A stretch of 38,296 nucleotides of DNA from Apostichopus californicus (taxonomy: Eukaryota; Echinodermata; Holothuroidea; Aspidochirotida; Stichopodidae). Both the position numbers and the translations under genes were made by a program. Location of the stretch: positions 1 to 38,296 of the forward strand of contig JAIPMN010004666.1 of NCBI GenBank assembly GCA_020650975.1, given 5' to 3'. Of this stretch, positions 12,268 through 26,700 are shown piece after piece. The notes below the pieces were generated by a model. It was not told the DNA's origin and ran no database searches. It saw nothing but the letters and a program-made list of their open reading frames with translations. The first letter of the stretch is position 1. Each line of letters opens with the position of its first letter.

Positions 12268-14605
12268 TAATGTATCCTTACTTTGAATGTTATGAGTTGT
12301 TATGGCAAATTGGCAATACAAAACTTGAAAGGAAATAATACATTACGTTATCAGAGTATGTTACAGTAGCCCTCCACAATTAATCACATGCCTCAGAGCG
12401 TTTTGTGTACATACTGTACTACATGTATTCTGTATACTGTACTTTGCCATTGGCATTGTGCAGTTTGACTTCATGTGACTCCTTGGCCTTCTTAATGACC
12501 TTTGAACATCACCTGAACTAGCTGCTTAGCTGCTATTTGAAAGAAAGGTGCGAAATGATTGATATATCTGGTTAGGGAGGCTAGCTTTTGCATGGCAGGA
12601 GATACTGGCATTATAAGTGGTTATTGAGGTATAGTGTGGCAGTTGTATATATGTACAGTATATGGGTTATTCTGTGTCAAATCACAGATTGCTGTTGCTG
12701 GACCCTCTCCAAAAATTACCACCCTCATAACAAGATTAGAGCAATATTATGACATATGTATATATTCTGAAAATTTTAATTACATTGCTTCAAAAGTGGT
12801 TGATTTATCACACTTTGAAATTCCAAAAATTTTCGCCACTGTGGCATTTTCTTTATTTTTAGATATCATACTTTCTTCCTATTATAGATGCCCATAGATT
12901 CTATCCCATAGAAGTGGAAAAAAATGTATTATTAATTCAAATGTGCAGAACATGTGTGCAACACTTAAACGTACAGCATGGGTATTGTACTTAAAGGTCA
13001 TTCAATTCAATACTACAGTATGCAGATTTCAATGTCATGTACACAAATAATATTTGTACTAAATGTACTATCTGTATCTTCTTTAATTCACTTAATTAAA
13101 AATACTACTATTAAATGTATGTCAATCAATACATAAATGTACAGAGTGTATTATTCATTCAAATGTGCAGAACATGTGTGGAACACTTCAAAGTACTGTA
13201 TGAAAAAAATACTTAACACAAAGTTGTACATAAACCACAAAATGTGAATCCCAATATTAAAAATATATTTTCTCCATGGTCATTAAAAGTGACATGCTTT
13301 GCTTGCTGAGAAGGATGTAATGGGTACAGTAATCAATACAGTATGTAAATGTAAAGGTAATCAATTAGCTAACAGTTCAAATTGTTAAAAATGAACAAAA
13401 GTACCAGATTATGATACACAGGTAATTAAGTCAGTTGAAACCTTACAATTGTTCTTAACCCATTCATAAATTGAGGAAGGTGAGACTGGAATATAGTAAA
13501 AATGGAAAGGGTTGGAGCCGGGAGGAAGTAACACTAATTTAAGTCTGCTTCATAATAGTTTCAATTCTGATGTAGGATCATCTATTGGCTTGTATGCTAG
13601 AGATGGTAATGTGTCTTTAGTGTCGTGTATCTATCTGTCTGTCTGTCCGTCCATCTAACCCAGTGAAAAGTCCAGGTTGCTGAGGTTTGATTGACAATAG
13701 ATCAAAGTTGTCGCCCATGTCATGCTTGTTCGTTTAACATGTTAATGGCAGTGCTCCGAAGTAGTCTCATGTGACAGGAAAGGAAAAAAAGTTAGAACCA
13801 GGATCGGACCGACACTTAAAATGGCAATACATGGTTCCACTAGTGATGCCATGACGTTTTCCCAGTTTTAGTGAAATTGTGAGAATGTGTAATATTTGCA
13901 TAGAATCACAAATAACGAAAGACAGCAAACCTGTTTCAAAATTCCCCAAATTTATCTTAGGGTGGCGAGTATCCGACTGTACTCGACTCCTCAAGCTTAG
14001 GAGGAGCACCCAAGCCTACAGTAGACTTACACATCCATCACTGTAATTTCATTTGTGCACACAGATTTCCACACAGTACTAACAGTAGGAAGAGTTTAAC
14101 GTAAATAGGAAGAATACAATATATGCCATACAGCCATAAGTTCATAATATTTGATGGGTCTCTCTTAAAAGGTGTTAATTCTGGTAATAATCTGGCAGAA
14201 ATAGGTCCACACCAGTTTGAAATTGCTTCAGAGATTGTCCCTAAGTTCCATTTGTCAGAAATCTCTCTTTGCTTTCAGATAAGAAAACACTACATTCTAA
14301 CACTGTCACCACATCTGCACACTGTTTCTCAATTGGGTCAAATATAAATTTAAAAGTCACATTCCAAAGCCTTAATTTCTCAAAAAACAATTGGATATAG
14401 TCTGTAATGTGCCCTTGCTTTGATTGTATAGAAAGTGCAAATAATCAACAGTTACCTGTACCTACTAATTATTCTAATAAAGTTCATTGTCATAATATTT
14501 TAGCATTAAAGAAATTCACTTTTTTTTTTGCAAATTGACAATTAACCAAGTGTGTTTAACGAGGTGTTGCCTAATTATAATTCTTTTCCCTTCTTGTTTC
14601 CTCAG
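12268..14605. other. Gene-free stretch before exon 1
   Basis: Holds the 41-bp repeat pair and a short TCTG microsatellite near 13630. No exon in phase with the receptor was found. Confidence 0.6.
12926..13188 (+). repeat. 41-bp direct repeat pair, 222 bp apart
   Basis: GTATTATT-AATTCAAATGTGCAG-AACATGTGTG-AACACTT at 12926-12966 recurs at 13148-13188 with about two differences. Confidence 0.85.
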
Positions 14606-14724
14606 AATTGCTAAGAATACACACACCATCCTCAAGATGAAGTCTTCTAGGAAACCAAAACTACTACTAAGTGTGCTAATGGTTTTATCCTGCTGTTCCC
14701 TATCAGCTTCTTTTGTAAATTCGG
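14606..14724 (+). CDS. Receptor exon 1: 5' UTR tail and signal peptide (CDS from 14637)
   Basis: A pyrimidine-rich acceptor (ttcttttcccttcttgtttcctcag) precedes 31 non-coding bases, then ATG at 14637. Residues 1-29 begin MKSSRKPK, continue as a hydrophobic core (LLLSVLMVLSCCSLSA) and end SFVNS, a typical secretory signal peptide; cleavage after Ala24 is a guess. The donor is GTGAGT at 14725 and the exon ends in phase 1, matching exon 2. The ATG is the first one in the exon and directly precedes the signal peptide, which decides the start. The acceptor implies an upstream non-coding exon. Confidence 0.88.
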
Positions 14725-17700
14725 GTGAGTATCAGACATTTTATCCTAGAAACCTTTTGCAACTGTTTGGGACTGTCTTTGACCTTTTGTATACATGAAC
14801 CAACTCTCTCAACACTGCCAGGAAAGGCTCAAAGGACATCAGTATTGACCCCAAATTTTAGCACATAAATTGCTAAAAATGTGAAAAATGCTGGCTGTTC
14901 TGAATAACCAACTTACTGTCAGAGAGGAGTGATAAAGTAGACGGTTAAAGGTCTTTTTGAGTAAGAAATACTTTGAAGACAGTAGTAAAATAAGTAGTAA
15001 AATACTCGTTTTTTCCGACTTTACTGGCATATTTGGGACCAATACTGATGACTTTTAAAGAACGACACAGTTATAAGTCATTTTAACACACCGTTTGAGT
15101 TTGTGTGCTACTGTATACTGTACTTGTGAGAGCTGTGGAGACTTGTAGTTGTAATACTTGCTATTGTACTGTATTTAAGTTAGAAAGCAGTGTTACCAAT
15201 ATGAAAGCCTCTGACCAGTTTCAAGACATGTATTTGCTATATATCTGACTAGCCAGTATTTTTTGTGTGCAGTTATGCATATGTTGACACAGTTAGTTCA
15301 TCTTCTAGTACATCTTTTGAAATATAGTTTCTGGCATTGGCTGTATAATGTCTGAATGTTGACATTAATCCTGGGTATGCAACACTCACATTGGAGATGG
15401 TAAGTCTGTGGACACAAAGACCAAAAAAGTTCCTTCCATCATTAAGGGAAACTGCAATAGTTACTTGACGGGATGTTGTGTCATGTGGAACATGCTTTAT
15501 AATTTCAGAATATAGCAAGCAGATTTATATGCTTAAATCTAGTGTTTCTTGCACTGCAGTAAGTAAGTATGATCTCTATGGTAAGTGGACACACCACTGT
15601 ACAAACCTTGGACGCTCCTGTGCTGCCAACGTCCTACCAACGTGATGCAAAGTATTGATTGTATGCTACCATTATGACTAACTGCTTATATGCCAACTTG
15701 TTAAGTGTGAAATACAACAGTACTTGACGAATGTAAATTGACTGGACTACTCCTGTAGTTCTAATCTCCCTTGAGATTAATTGTGCCCCTTAATCTGTTG
15801 TAAAAAAACCCATTTCTTTTGCCTCAGTTTCGATTTCGATTAAAAGCCAGTGGTCAATATGCTGATCAGCTGGTCAAAGACATAAGACACAAGGTCTGAA
15901 AAATATATATAAATATATATATATATATAAATATTTTAAACATGAAGCACTTGTCAATTGTGGCTAGGCTTTGTTGTTAGTGAAGTTGGCTAATGGTAGT
16001 ATACATAGTTTTTTTGCAGAAATTATAAAAATGAAGATTTTTTTTAAATTTTGGTTCTGGTAACACAAGGGGTATTGAAAGTTCTTAGCCAGGATATGCC
16101 AATTTTTTATTTCTACATGAAATCAATTTTATTCATTGCACAATGTCATCTTTTAACATTTTCGCTGAGAAATTTGTGACTCCATTTGACGACAGTTGGA
16201 ATAAGTGTTGACCGAGTTGGTCAAACAGAGTAACGATTCATACAATGGAAGCAACAGGAAGGATAGGCTTGTGCCCCCCCCCCCCAAAAAAAAATGCTAG
16301 CACACAGTTTTAAAGCATATGAACTTGGTATGAAATATGATGGTTCAGGGTTGGGGGTTAGGACCAACGTTAGTGTCGTAGAATATACACAAATTTTCTC
16401 TTACTAATTTACTAACGGGGATACAGCAACAAGATACAGAGTTTTAGAAATGGTTACTGTATTTGAGTTGTGCAAACTTACAATAGCCGATTAGAATTTT
16501 GCTACTCTTTGTATTAATCCATGACTTAATGTGTGATTTGACCTTCGTTCTGGCTGTTTAAGAAAATCAGTATAGGAATCACACTGATATCAGGATTGGA
16601 ATATCGGATATCGGCCAAAACCGATATAAGCGACATCGGCACATCACTAATTGTCACCATTTAGAGTGAAAACACATTTTAGTATAAACTGCAACGGTTA
16701 TTACTTGTCAGCCATACAGCAGTGTACTGTATCTTAGTCACTGATACAGAAACAGTTGCAGTAGTACTGTTGTACTAGTAGATGCTGCACTATAGCCAAT
16801 ATTCCATTCAGGTTAAAGGTAATTTTGCCCTCAGACCATGCTTGAAGTAATCTGCACATGGTTACTCATATGAAAGGATTGCTCTATTAAACTTGCTCAG
16901 CTGGGTGGACTTTTAACTAGTATAAAGCAAGTGCATACTGTACACTCCATGTTCATACTGTACTGCATGGAGATCTCAGATTGACAAATTCCTGGAAAAG
17001 CAAAATTGCCTGTAGGTATTACAGTCTACATAAAAGCATAGCTGAGGAGTTCTACAGTTAACTAGGAGACTTTGAACCCTGCTTCAAAAAGTGGATTAGT
17101 AATGAACATGACAGTTTACTGGCCATGTTGGTACAGAAGTATGCATGTGTGGTTTTGTTAGGGAGGGAGGAGGGTTGAAATGAACTGCAGGGTATCAACC
17201 CCAGAGGGGAAAGATCTATGCTGCTTTCTTCTGTGTTTCATACAGCAAGGTCAAGCAATTATAACAGATTTGCATACAATTTGTTTCAGCAAGATATAAT
17301 CTTTAAGTTAATGCATGAAATATATACGGGGATGAGAATATATAGCATGTTGACAGTTGTGTTTAGTAGTATGAATTATAGAGAAATAATCTTTCTGGTA
17401 TTCCATGTAGCAACATCAGTGCTACTGTAACTGCTAAGGAAAGTATCCACATTGCCTCTGGAATGAAGAGATGGCGTAAAGTTTGGAAACAAGTCCATTA
17501 GTTGTCATTTGTGTTTTGTAATTAGACAGAAGGGGGAGAAGGGGGAGTGGTGGGGGAGAAGAAGGGATTTGGAGGGGAAACAATGAACCACTAAAATACT
17601 GTACACCCTCAAGTCTATTATATCAGTCTGTTTATGTCCACCTTGTGTGTTTTGTTTGCTAATTACAGTATGCATTCAGTGCAGCAATGGTTGTTTACAA

Positions 17701-20700
17701 GCTGCAGTACTTGTTCTGCACAGTGTGTTCTGCTTTAAAGCTGCATTTTGCAATTGATGTTAGAATGTTTTCTACTAAAATTCCCACGAAAATGCAGTTT
17801 TTTTATCTTCACCCAATCAAATGTTACTGCCAGCAATGATTTTTTTTTTCTGGATTTGATAAACCCTGAAAGAACCGATTTGCAGGCTGTATGTGGTAGC
17901 CACTGTACTGTAAACATCATTTGCATGTACAGTTTCTTTGTTTGTTTTAGTAAAAAGATCTGCTAGAAACGAGACATTTTCTAAAGTACAATGAACACTA
18001 GTTGAACTCTGTGTAGCAAATATTAATCCAAAGTAAATTGACTTCACTCCTCACTTCCCTGTCTCTTAACAACTGCACTCTTGATCTACCATGTGTTGGC
18101 CACTTGGTATCACTTTAGCACAATCCTATCCTGGTGACCAGCACATTCCAGTATATTGCCCTCCTCATTCTGTCACCCAAAATCTTTAAAGCTCTTGATG
18201 AAGATTAGAAATAGTATCTTGAGAAAAATACGTCCTTTGAAGAAAAAACAGTGCTCAAATAGTCAAACAGCTGCCTACAGTAAATAGTGATTCAGATCAG
18301 ACCTTACAACTCCAATTTCATTATTTTATAATTTTTGTTTATTTTTGTTTCATTTTCAGGACTGATCACTGTGGTCCCTGTGGATGAGTACGTGGTAACC
18401 GGGTCTAATTTTACAATTTTTTGTACAATTAATAGAACTTTGACCTCTGATACCTCAGCTAATCTGGTGTGGTCAAAGGGATACCCGCCATTCACCAATT
18501 TTGGCAGCAGTAACCCGAGCTCAGGGCCCAATAATATCACCAAGATTATAAATGAAACGACTATGTCGATAACACTTTTGAATATGCAGCCCATTCATAC
18601 AGCTTACTACCACTGCTATTTGAGAGGAGCCCAGGATCTAAAGGATACCGATAACTGTGACATCCATGTTATAGGTAAGTCACTGGTGACTGTCTCTGCC
18701 ATAGGACATGTGATAACATTACAAACTGTGTAATGGTAATGGTAACCACTTTGAAGTTTGAATGTCACTAACACAATTGGATGCCTAGTGCATTAATACA
18801 AGTACATCTCGTCTGAAATGACATTGCTTGCTACTGTTCCCCTCAAATTAATAGTTCTGCTTGTGATTTACCTGTACACTGAAATCTTCTGATACCAAGC
18901 TAAACTCAGTAAACTAATTAACCGATGACAAACTATAATGAGTACTGTAGTTAAACATTTCTGCTGTAATCTGTCAAGTATTTAGTTGTAGCTTTCAGGA
19001 CAAAGCTTTTGATGGGTCGTCCGATCATCCCACAGGTATGACAAGTGGTTTACAGCAATTTTGGATTGCATTGTAACTAAACTATCCCCAAATAGGTAAA
19101 TGATACATTGGAACCCCACCCCCCCCCCCACACCCATGCAATCACTCTGAAGACATTGAAATAATACAAAACCAGTTGCACGTAGGAGTACGATATATCC
19201 CAAAGCCATCATTCTTCTCTTCAAACCTACGGTGCACTTCTCTCTAACAGTCAAACATATTGATTGTTCTTTGTCAGTCTACACAGTATAACTTGCAGGG
19301 TATGTGTTTAGGGAATCATACTATGCAAAAAAACTGTGCAAGAATTCTACCCTACAGTAAATCAATATCCAGGGATAGTACCCATTTGCACACTGAAGTA
19401 GTAACAGTTTAAAACTTCCATCACATTGATTGCAATTGATTTTTTGGCCATAAATTCTGAGCTGCTTCCAAACATTAAAATTCTGTAATTTATAACCCAC
19501 ACATCTCAGGTGGTAGACAGACAGGACTAAGCCAGTGGTGTGTAGGGAACTCAAAGCAAGGTTGAACCAGTGACCCCCATCACTCCATATCCCATAGAGT
19601 GTGTTTTAAGCTTATAGTACAAATGTCAAAGCATGGGATAGGAAGAATCTGAAGAACTAGTGTACATTTCAGTTGAGTAGATTTTTGGATTGTACAGCTG
19701 TCAAAGTCAATAGCAATGCAGTGTGTTTATGATGTGCTGAGTTATGTGCTTTCCTTTCCTGCAAGCACCTGTCTTGTGTATTAGTGTTAGCTCAGTCGGA
19801 TCTGATTTTTTTCCCGTCCGGAATTACTTCCCTTTGGCTGCCATTGTGGGAGATACTTCCGTCTCTCTCAGTTGTTGCTTTTGCCGGGATGACATTTAAA
19901 CTTGTTATTTAGCCAGAGTTGCTCAATTTTGACCTTGAAAAAAACTGGCTGAATTAAACTGACATATGTGGAGATGGATCATCGTAATTATGAAATATGA
20001 TGGCATGTTGTGGTTTACTGATATATAACTGTAGAGTTGTATAGATTGGTACTCACTGCCAACAAGCTTTGTTGCTTTAAAGGAGACTTAAGAACCAAAA
20101 ATTGTCATTAATGTTCAGTTCATTATGAAATCGTTCAGTACTGTATGTCCAAAACTTGTCCAAATTATGTGCAACAAAAGCAAACATACTGTAGCTTACT
20201 GTAAGGAATTTCATTTCCTAATCTCAAAGACATGTCTAAGAACTAATCGAGACATTGCATAGGTTTTGCAATATTTTTGTGGTTCCAGTCAGACAGTCGC
20301 ACAATTTTTCCAAGTTGCATACACTGTAATGACAAAAGTTTTGGTTCAGTATTAGAGATGTAATTTATTTTTTAAATTATGTATCAAAGTTTGTATACTG
20401 TACTCTGTATAATTTTTTTGGTTACAGTGCCGAAGGCTGTGTGTGTGTTTGTATGTAACGGCTAGCTTGTAAACACGATACCTCAACAACCACAAGTTGA
20501 ATCAATGTCATACTCGGTAGGTAGATGCCCCATGATGTGTAGATGTGCCCTAATGATTTTGGTTCCCATGTCATGACAGTTAAGGAGTGGGCGGGGCTTA
20601 ACATAAAATTCTTAAGATATCAATGTCTTCAACCGTATGTCCGATTTAGTTCCTACTTGGTACATCATCATACATGGTGATGTAACTACCACAACGACCA

Positions 20701-23700
20701 CAAGATTAATCAATGTCATACTTGGTAGGTAGATGCCCAGTGATGAGTAGATTGTTTTTGGTGCCCATCTCATGAATATTAAATAATGGGTGGGGTGTAA
20801 TGTAAAATGTGGTTCATACTGGTATGGTGGTGTCGGTACATAGTAAGCACAATTGATGGATATTTGTCATACTTCCTTTGTAGATGTATTTTAGTGAAAA
20901 GGTGTGCCCTATCGTTTTTGGCCCTGTCTTTATGAATATTAATGAGATTATAGGGTGAAATGCCAAAATATTTATATTGCAATAACTCCTTAAGTTGGAT
21001 TGTAGCCAAATTTGGCATACTGTATACAGTTGTTAGTTATTAGAGCTGGTACATGTAAGCCTCATTATTTTTATGACCATCTGGGCCCTGAAAAGTGCCA
21101 TCCCATATTTGCATCCAAATCCCAAATTTTATTTTCACCTCAAGTGCATTTTTGGACAAATTCTTTGGGCCCAAATTTGTAGGTCCCAATATGTTTGGGC
21201 CCACATTTCCTTTACATTGCAAATAACTCTACAACTTTAAGTCAAACTTGGAATATAGTTAATGGTTCATAGCTGGTACATGTTGGCATAGATATTATGT
21301 TATTGGATAATGACATACAATACTTTAATAATCCACTAAACAAGGGATCTATAGTGCCTGTCGGATCTTGTTACTGCATAGACTTTAACAACATGATAAC
21401 TGACTCCTGGTACCTTCCTTCATATGTTGCCGCATTAGTCAAAAGATAATCCCTCTTCATTTTGGTCTGCTGCACAAGTTCATGAATATTAACATACAGT
21501 ATGGCTTACCACACTATGAATATGTTTGGCATCAGAACCACTAAATGTTTTTGTTTTCTGGTTATTCTTGCTGGAGGCGAAAGGAATCTATGCTTTGGTG
21601 ATGGCATTAGTGAGTGTGTGTATTTATCTGACACTGGCTTGTAAACATGACAACTCAAAATTTCATGGTGGATTAAGTTCATACTTGGTATTTGGATCCA
21701 TCTTATGGAGTACAAGAAACTTTTTTCTTGTAAAGGTCAATGGTTATTCGAGATCAAAGTCTGAAACCTTTGTAAACACGACAACTTAAAAAGTACATCT
21801 TTGTTAAACTTCATACATGGTATGTAGATCCAGCTTTGTAAGTACAAGAACCCAATGAAGTTGGTATAGGTCAAAGGTCAGCATGTGTAAATGCCTGTTT
21901 TCCTTGTAAACATGCCAACTCCAAAATTAAAGCTACAATTAATCTGTGAGTTCTCCGATGTTCATTATAATTTTCTTTTGGTGAAAACAGTATGGTCAAT
22001 TTCAGTTTAGTTTAGTTTTGTGAGTGGGCCCAATGTAAAATAGGTCTTCAACAATACACAAATTATCTGTCGTTAAACATTTTGAGCTAAATAAAATTTG
22101 CCAGAATTTTTAACAAGTCCGTAAGTTCTACAAACTTCAATCAAAATTTGCAAGCCCCGCCCAACAGATCATTCGCCAATCAAATCTCTCTGTTTTGTTT
22201 ACGACCGTTAGGCCTAGGACTTATTTCACTTTCGTTTGTTAGGTCCATTCTCTTGAATAGAATCTTTTGGTCTTACTGATGTAGCTTACGAAATTGTGGA
22301 ATAAACAGGTGTTTTCAGACCTTTCCTCCGTGAAGTTGGTATAAAAAAGTGGACAGTACGAGTCTGGATAGGTTACATTTGTGTAATGAACAATCTGATA
22401 TGGGCGGTCGCAGTGATTTTACGGTAAATTGTTCGCGCCATAAGGGCAACAGAAAATAAATTTCTTTCTTTCGATTGCGACAGCTTTTCTGCATTAAACG
22501 CACCTGGTCAGAGTGCATTACGATTAAGAAACATTGAATTTGCTTTGGAAGTTTGTTTTCCGAAATTCATCAGCAAACACGTATTAAGACTTTAATTCTT
22601 GGACAAATTTAAACTCACTTGTTCTACATTAGTCAGGGAGTTTTGTGGAATTTTGAGTAAATTATATGACAAGAAATCACAAAGCCAACTGGCTTTCTGG
22701 TTCAATAAAGAGAGTGTCAAGCTACTAACAATCAGTGTGCAGCACGGATTAAGACTGCCCCTTGCTTCCCTTCAACTTTTGCAGTCTCGTGGGATTAGGA
22801 TAACAAATTCATTGGTCATGAATTTTGTTGGAAACAGTTGAAGGGATGTTCTGGTAGAGCTGAAGTTGATTGCCTTAGAAGCAAAAAAGCTGGGTATTGT
22901 CTTTTTCTTTTAGTCAAATCCACATGCCTGTACCTTTTTGTATGGGGAATGTAATGTTATATCAAAATGTGGAGGTATGTTGTTATTGAAACTTGTAATG
23001 TCAACAGAGTTATTAATATTGATGTCATCGCAGCTGTTGAGCTTGAAATTGTATTTGTCTTTCTCTTTGTAATCTTTAACTAGCTTAATCAGAGATAAAA
23101 AAATCATATTTCTGAAAAACAGGTGCATTTTGGTGAAACTTGAACTGTTGTAGAAAGCCATGACAGCTAAGCAAACCTTCTAATGTATTACATTTCAAAC
23201 AACAAGAACATTAGGAAAGTAAAGCTCTTGAAAAACATCTGCCTTGATGACATTGATACTGTACATTATCAGTCACCGGGAGTATCCCTCTAAAAATATC
23301 TGTGTGAAAGACTTTGTACTTTTGGATCCCACATAGTAACTCAATCTTTCATTTATTAACTCCACCCGGGCTCTCTTAACCAACTACTGTACAGTACCTT
23401 GCCTCTTAAATTCAGTCCCATCTACAGTGTGTAGCCAACAGATTGTATACACAACAGATTGTGTACTACAGTAGACTGGAAAAATTAGTACTTGAAAATC
23501 TTTTGCTAAAACTACTCAAAACATCCCGTAGAGTAACATGTATCATCAAGTCGTTGCAAAAAGAGTCAAAAGATAAACAGAGCTTTGTGGTGAACTACCG
23601 ATCCTCCTGTTTATTGTATTTTCTGTAGGCATGGTACACATAAACTGGGTCCCCCACAGTACATGGTTAGTATTAGTTGATATGTAGGCTTGGCGAGTTG

Positions 23701-26700
23701 CTTTAATGGCAAGTTTCCATACACAGCTGAATATTTATAGACAATACACAGTGCTTGCCAAAACAACTTGTACAGCAATGCTCCATGACCAATGACAGCA
23801 GTTGTAACACCTGACGGCCTGAAATGATGTATCACTGTGAGGAAATGTCTTTGCATAATCATTACCCACATAATAACCACATTTTACCATCCCATTTGCC
23901 GAAAATGCTATTCTATGGTGAAATTATGAAGAAAAGTTTCAGAATTGTCAATTTATGTCTGTAAAAACATAATCTACTGTGAAAAATGTATGCAGCCTCA
24001 CCCTCTGTGCCTCAGTCTTGCAGGTTTTCTTCCCAAACGGACTTCTGATATTTCCAACAAAAGCTCAAGTGCTGAATATTCAAACTGATTATATTCTATA
24101 ACAGGCAGTTTAATTGGTCTGCAAAATTTGCTAACAGTTTCTGTGAGTAGAAGATGTAGATTTTAGTTTATAAACAGAGTGTGCATAAGTTACAACTGTT
24201 TTGTGGAGTGTAATATATCAAGGGAGTGAACAATGGCAAGTTGTCAACGAAGGAATGTTGTAGAGGGAGCAGAAGTCACATAACAGACTAGACAGAATGT
24301 ACCCAAAGGATATCGTCATACTCCGACGACTCTAATGAGGCAACTTTCTTCTTTAATTCAACACAGAACACTTGCCAATCTATCACTTTCCTCTCTGATA
24401 AGATACATTTTGTGTGTGTCTCCATTGTCCGCAGTCTGGCGTAAACAGGGGGGGGGGTGGGGGAGGGGGGCAGGAGGACTAAAGATGAGACCTGGGGTCA
24501 ATAAGGAGACTTGGAGAGATTTGGGATCAATAATAATTTATTCTCATCCTGATAATATTATACTTTCATAAAGAAACATGAAAACTTCCGGAATAGAGCC
24601 CAGTGTCATATTTAACAACAGTTTGAATACTATTCCCCTCAGTGCCACTGTCCACAGCATGAAGTTTTGTTCTTCCTCAGTGACTCAGTCTCGTTATCAT
24701 TGTGTCTCGTTAAATGGTGTTGCCACACAATTTGAGCAGTACTGGCATTTGAAAAAACAAGTTCTTTAAAAAAAAAAAAAGAACAACTACTGCAGAAAGA
24801 TAACAATTAACTTCCTATTTGTGCAAGCAGACCCAAGGAAATATAAAAGGAATGAAAACTGACAAAAACTAAACGGAACTTTAGTTATCAATCAGTGATC
24901 CAGAAAAGACAGGTGAATTGGAAAATTAGTGCAAATCTTTAAGTGAATGGTATTCAAGTGAATACAATAGGAATAGTATTCAAGTGAATACAATAGGAAT
25001 AGTATTCAAGTGAATACTATAGGAAGGCATAAATATGCAACAAATAGAGCTTACTATTTATCTGTACTAGGCCATGAAAAAACCTGCTATAGGACAAACA
25101 AGGACTCTGCTTTCAAATGGAAAATATTTGAACTTTTCATGACCTTGTGGTTTTAAGGGTGTCATTGACAGGTTGTACTTGAGAATGGGTACCAATTATT
25201 TGTATGGTTAGTATACTGTAGTATATATGTATGATATTACTGTCAATGGGTTACCTGTTGGTGAACTTTAATATGCCCTCTCTGTGTCCTGGACAGCCAT
25301 GTGATTGAGTGTACATAGGGTAATGCTGTTCTTTGATGACTATTTAACTGTGGAAGTGTTGCAATACCCAGAAAGACTGTCTTGAACTAAATCACAGTTG
25401 AATTGGGTAACAGTATGTTACATCATTGGGGAATAGATGGTTGGAGGGGGGAGGGGGTTGAGCGGACTCAGTACTGTCAACTTATTGTACTGTTTTATCA
25501 AGTAGACATTATACATAATTACCGCATATTTCTATTCAACTCTAGGACTTGTTATCCGGCAGGCATTTAAGTTTTTATTGTATTCAGATACAGGGACATA
25601 TTGGTATCTAGTACTGTACTGAATTTTTATGTGTTTTAGATGTGTCTTTATGTTGATAATACTATACAGAGAATTTAAATCCTTTCCACAGATGTTATTC
25701 TCATTGTTGGACCATTGTGTTAACTCACCCTTAATCAGTTTATCATTTGAAGTAATCTTGTTTCTTAAAATGTTGCCAAACTTTAAATGTTGCAAATGTC
25801 CAATTTCAGAATGTTGTCATTTGTTCAGAGTTGAAGTGGAAAAAAAAATGTTTGCACTGATCTCCTCCCTACTACTGTACTACTAAACCCCTGTGACCCA
25901 CTTCCGTTCCCTTCCAATGTGAGTGGGAGGGTGTGGGGTAGAAGCGAGGAGACAGGTACAGTAAGTATTGTTGAGCCTTATAAATAGTCAAACCAGTAAG
26001 GTTTTGGGGATGAATGAAGGGAAAACAACAATTCGGACTAAGATTCTACAAGAGCAGTTGTGTCTTATTATGATAGGTAATATAGCTGTTGCTACAACCA
26101 TAAAGTAGTATGCATAACACAATTATAGGGGCAGTGGAGGGACAAGGGGTGGGTGACATAATGTACAGTATGCCCAACAGTACAATGAAGTATCATATAC
26201 TGTGACTGGTGTGTAGTAATAATAATAAATAATTAATAATTAACAGTTCTTATATAGCGCAACTTGCAATAAAGTCTCGCTGCGCTGTACTAATTCCTGG
26301 TCATTGGTAACTTGTCACACCTACACACCAAAGTGTGCACAATTGGAACAATCTCTCCTGGAGCACCACAGTGCACCACAGCCACGTGTCCCCTGGGGGA
26401 CTTCCCATAGAGTGCAGCCACAAACCGGCGCACGCAACTATATTTACAAGTCACCTCGCAAGTCCCCATTTATACACCTGGGTGAAGAGAGGCAATGGAG
26501 ATAAAGTGCCATGCCCAAGGAAAACGCAATGATCTGGCCGGGGCTCGAACCTGTAATCCTTAGATCACAAGATCCTTAGATCACAAGTCCACTGCCTTAA
26601 TAACTTGACCACAACGCCCTCCTGTACTAAGATTGATAAATTTCTCCGTTTTTGTCTAATTTTACAGATCATCCAGTGGCATTACAGCACCTCACGTGTG

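Larger units (their letters stand above)
14725..18359 (+). other. Intron 1 (phase 1), 3635 bp
   Basis: GTGAGT to CAG. Contains the AT microsatellite, the G-rich tract, a C11/A9 run near 16266, and at 17736 a TTAAAGCTGCATTTTGC segment resembling the intron-4 MITE end without a partner end. Confidence 0.85.
18675..26667 (+). other. Intron 2 (phase 1), 7993 bp
   Basis: GTAAGT to ACAG. Contains AGGTCA block 2, repeat copy B, the 22589 repeat, the 26-bp tandem repeat and the SINE; the remainder is unremarkable AT-rich sequence. Confidence 0.85.

Noticed and set aside
16590..16650. ATCGGATATCGG-type words that resemble transposon termini
   Set aside because: Short and without a partner end or target duplication.
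24951..25026. CRISPR-like direct repeats
   Set aside because: Units are contiguous without spacers; this is an ordinary tandem repeat in an animal intron.
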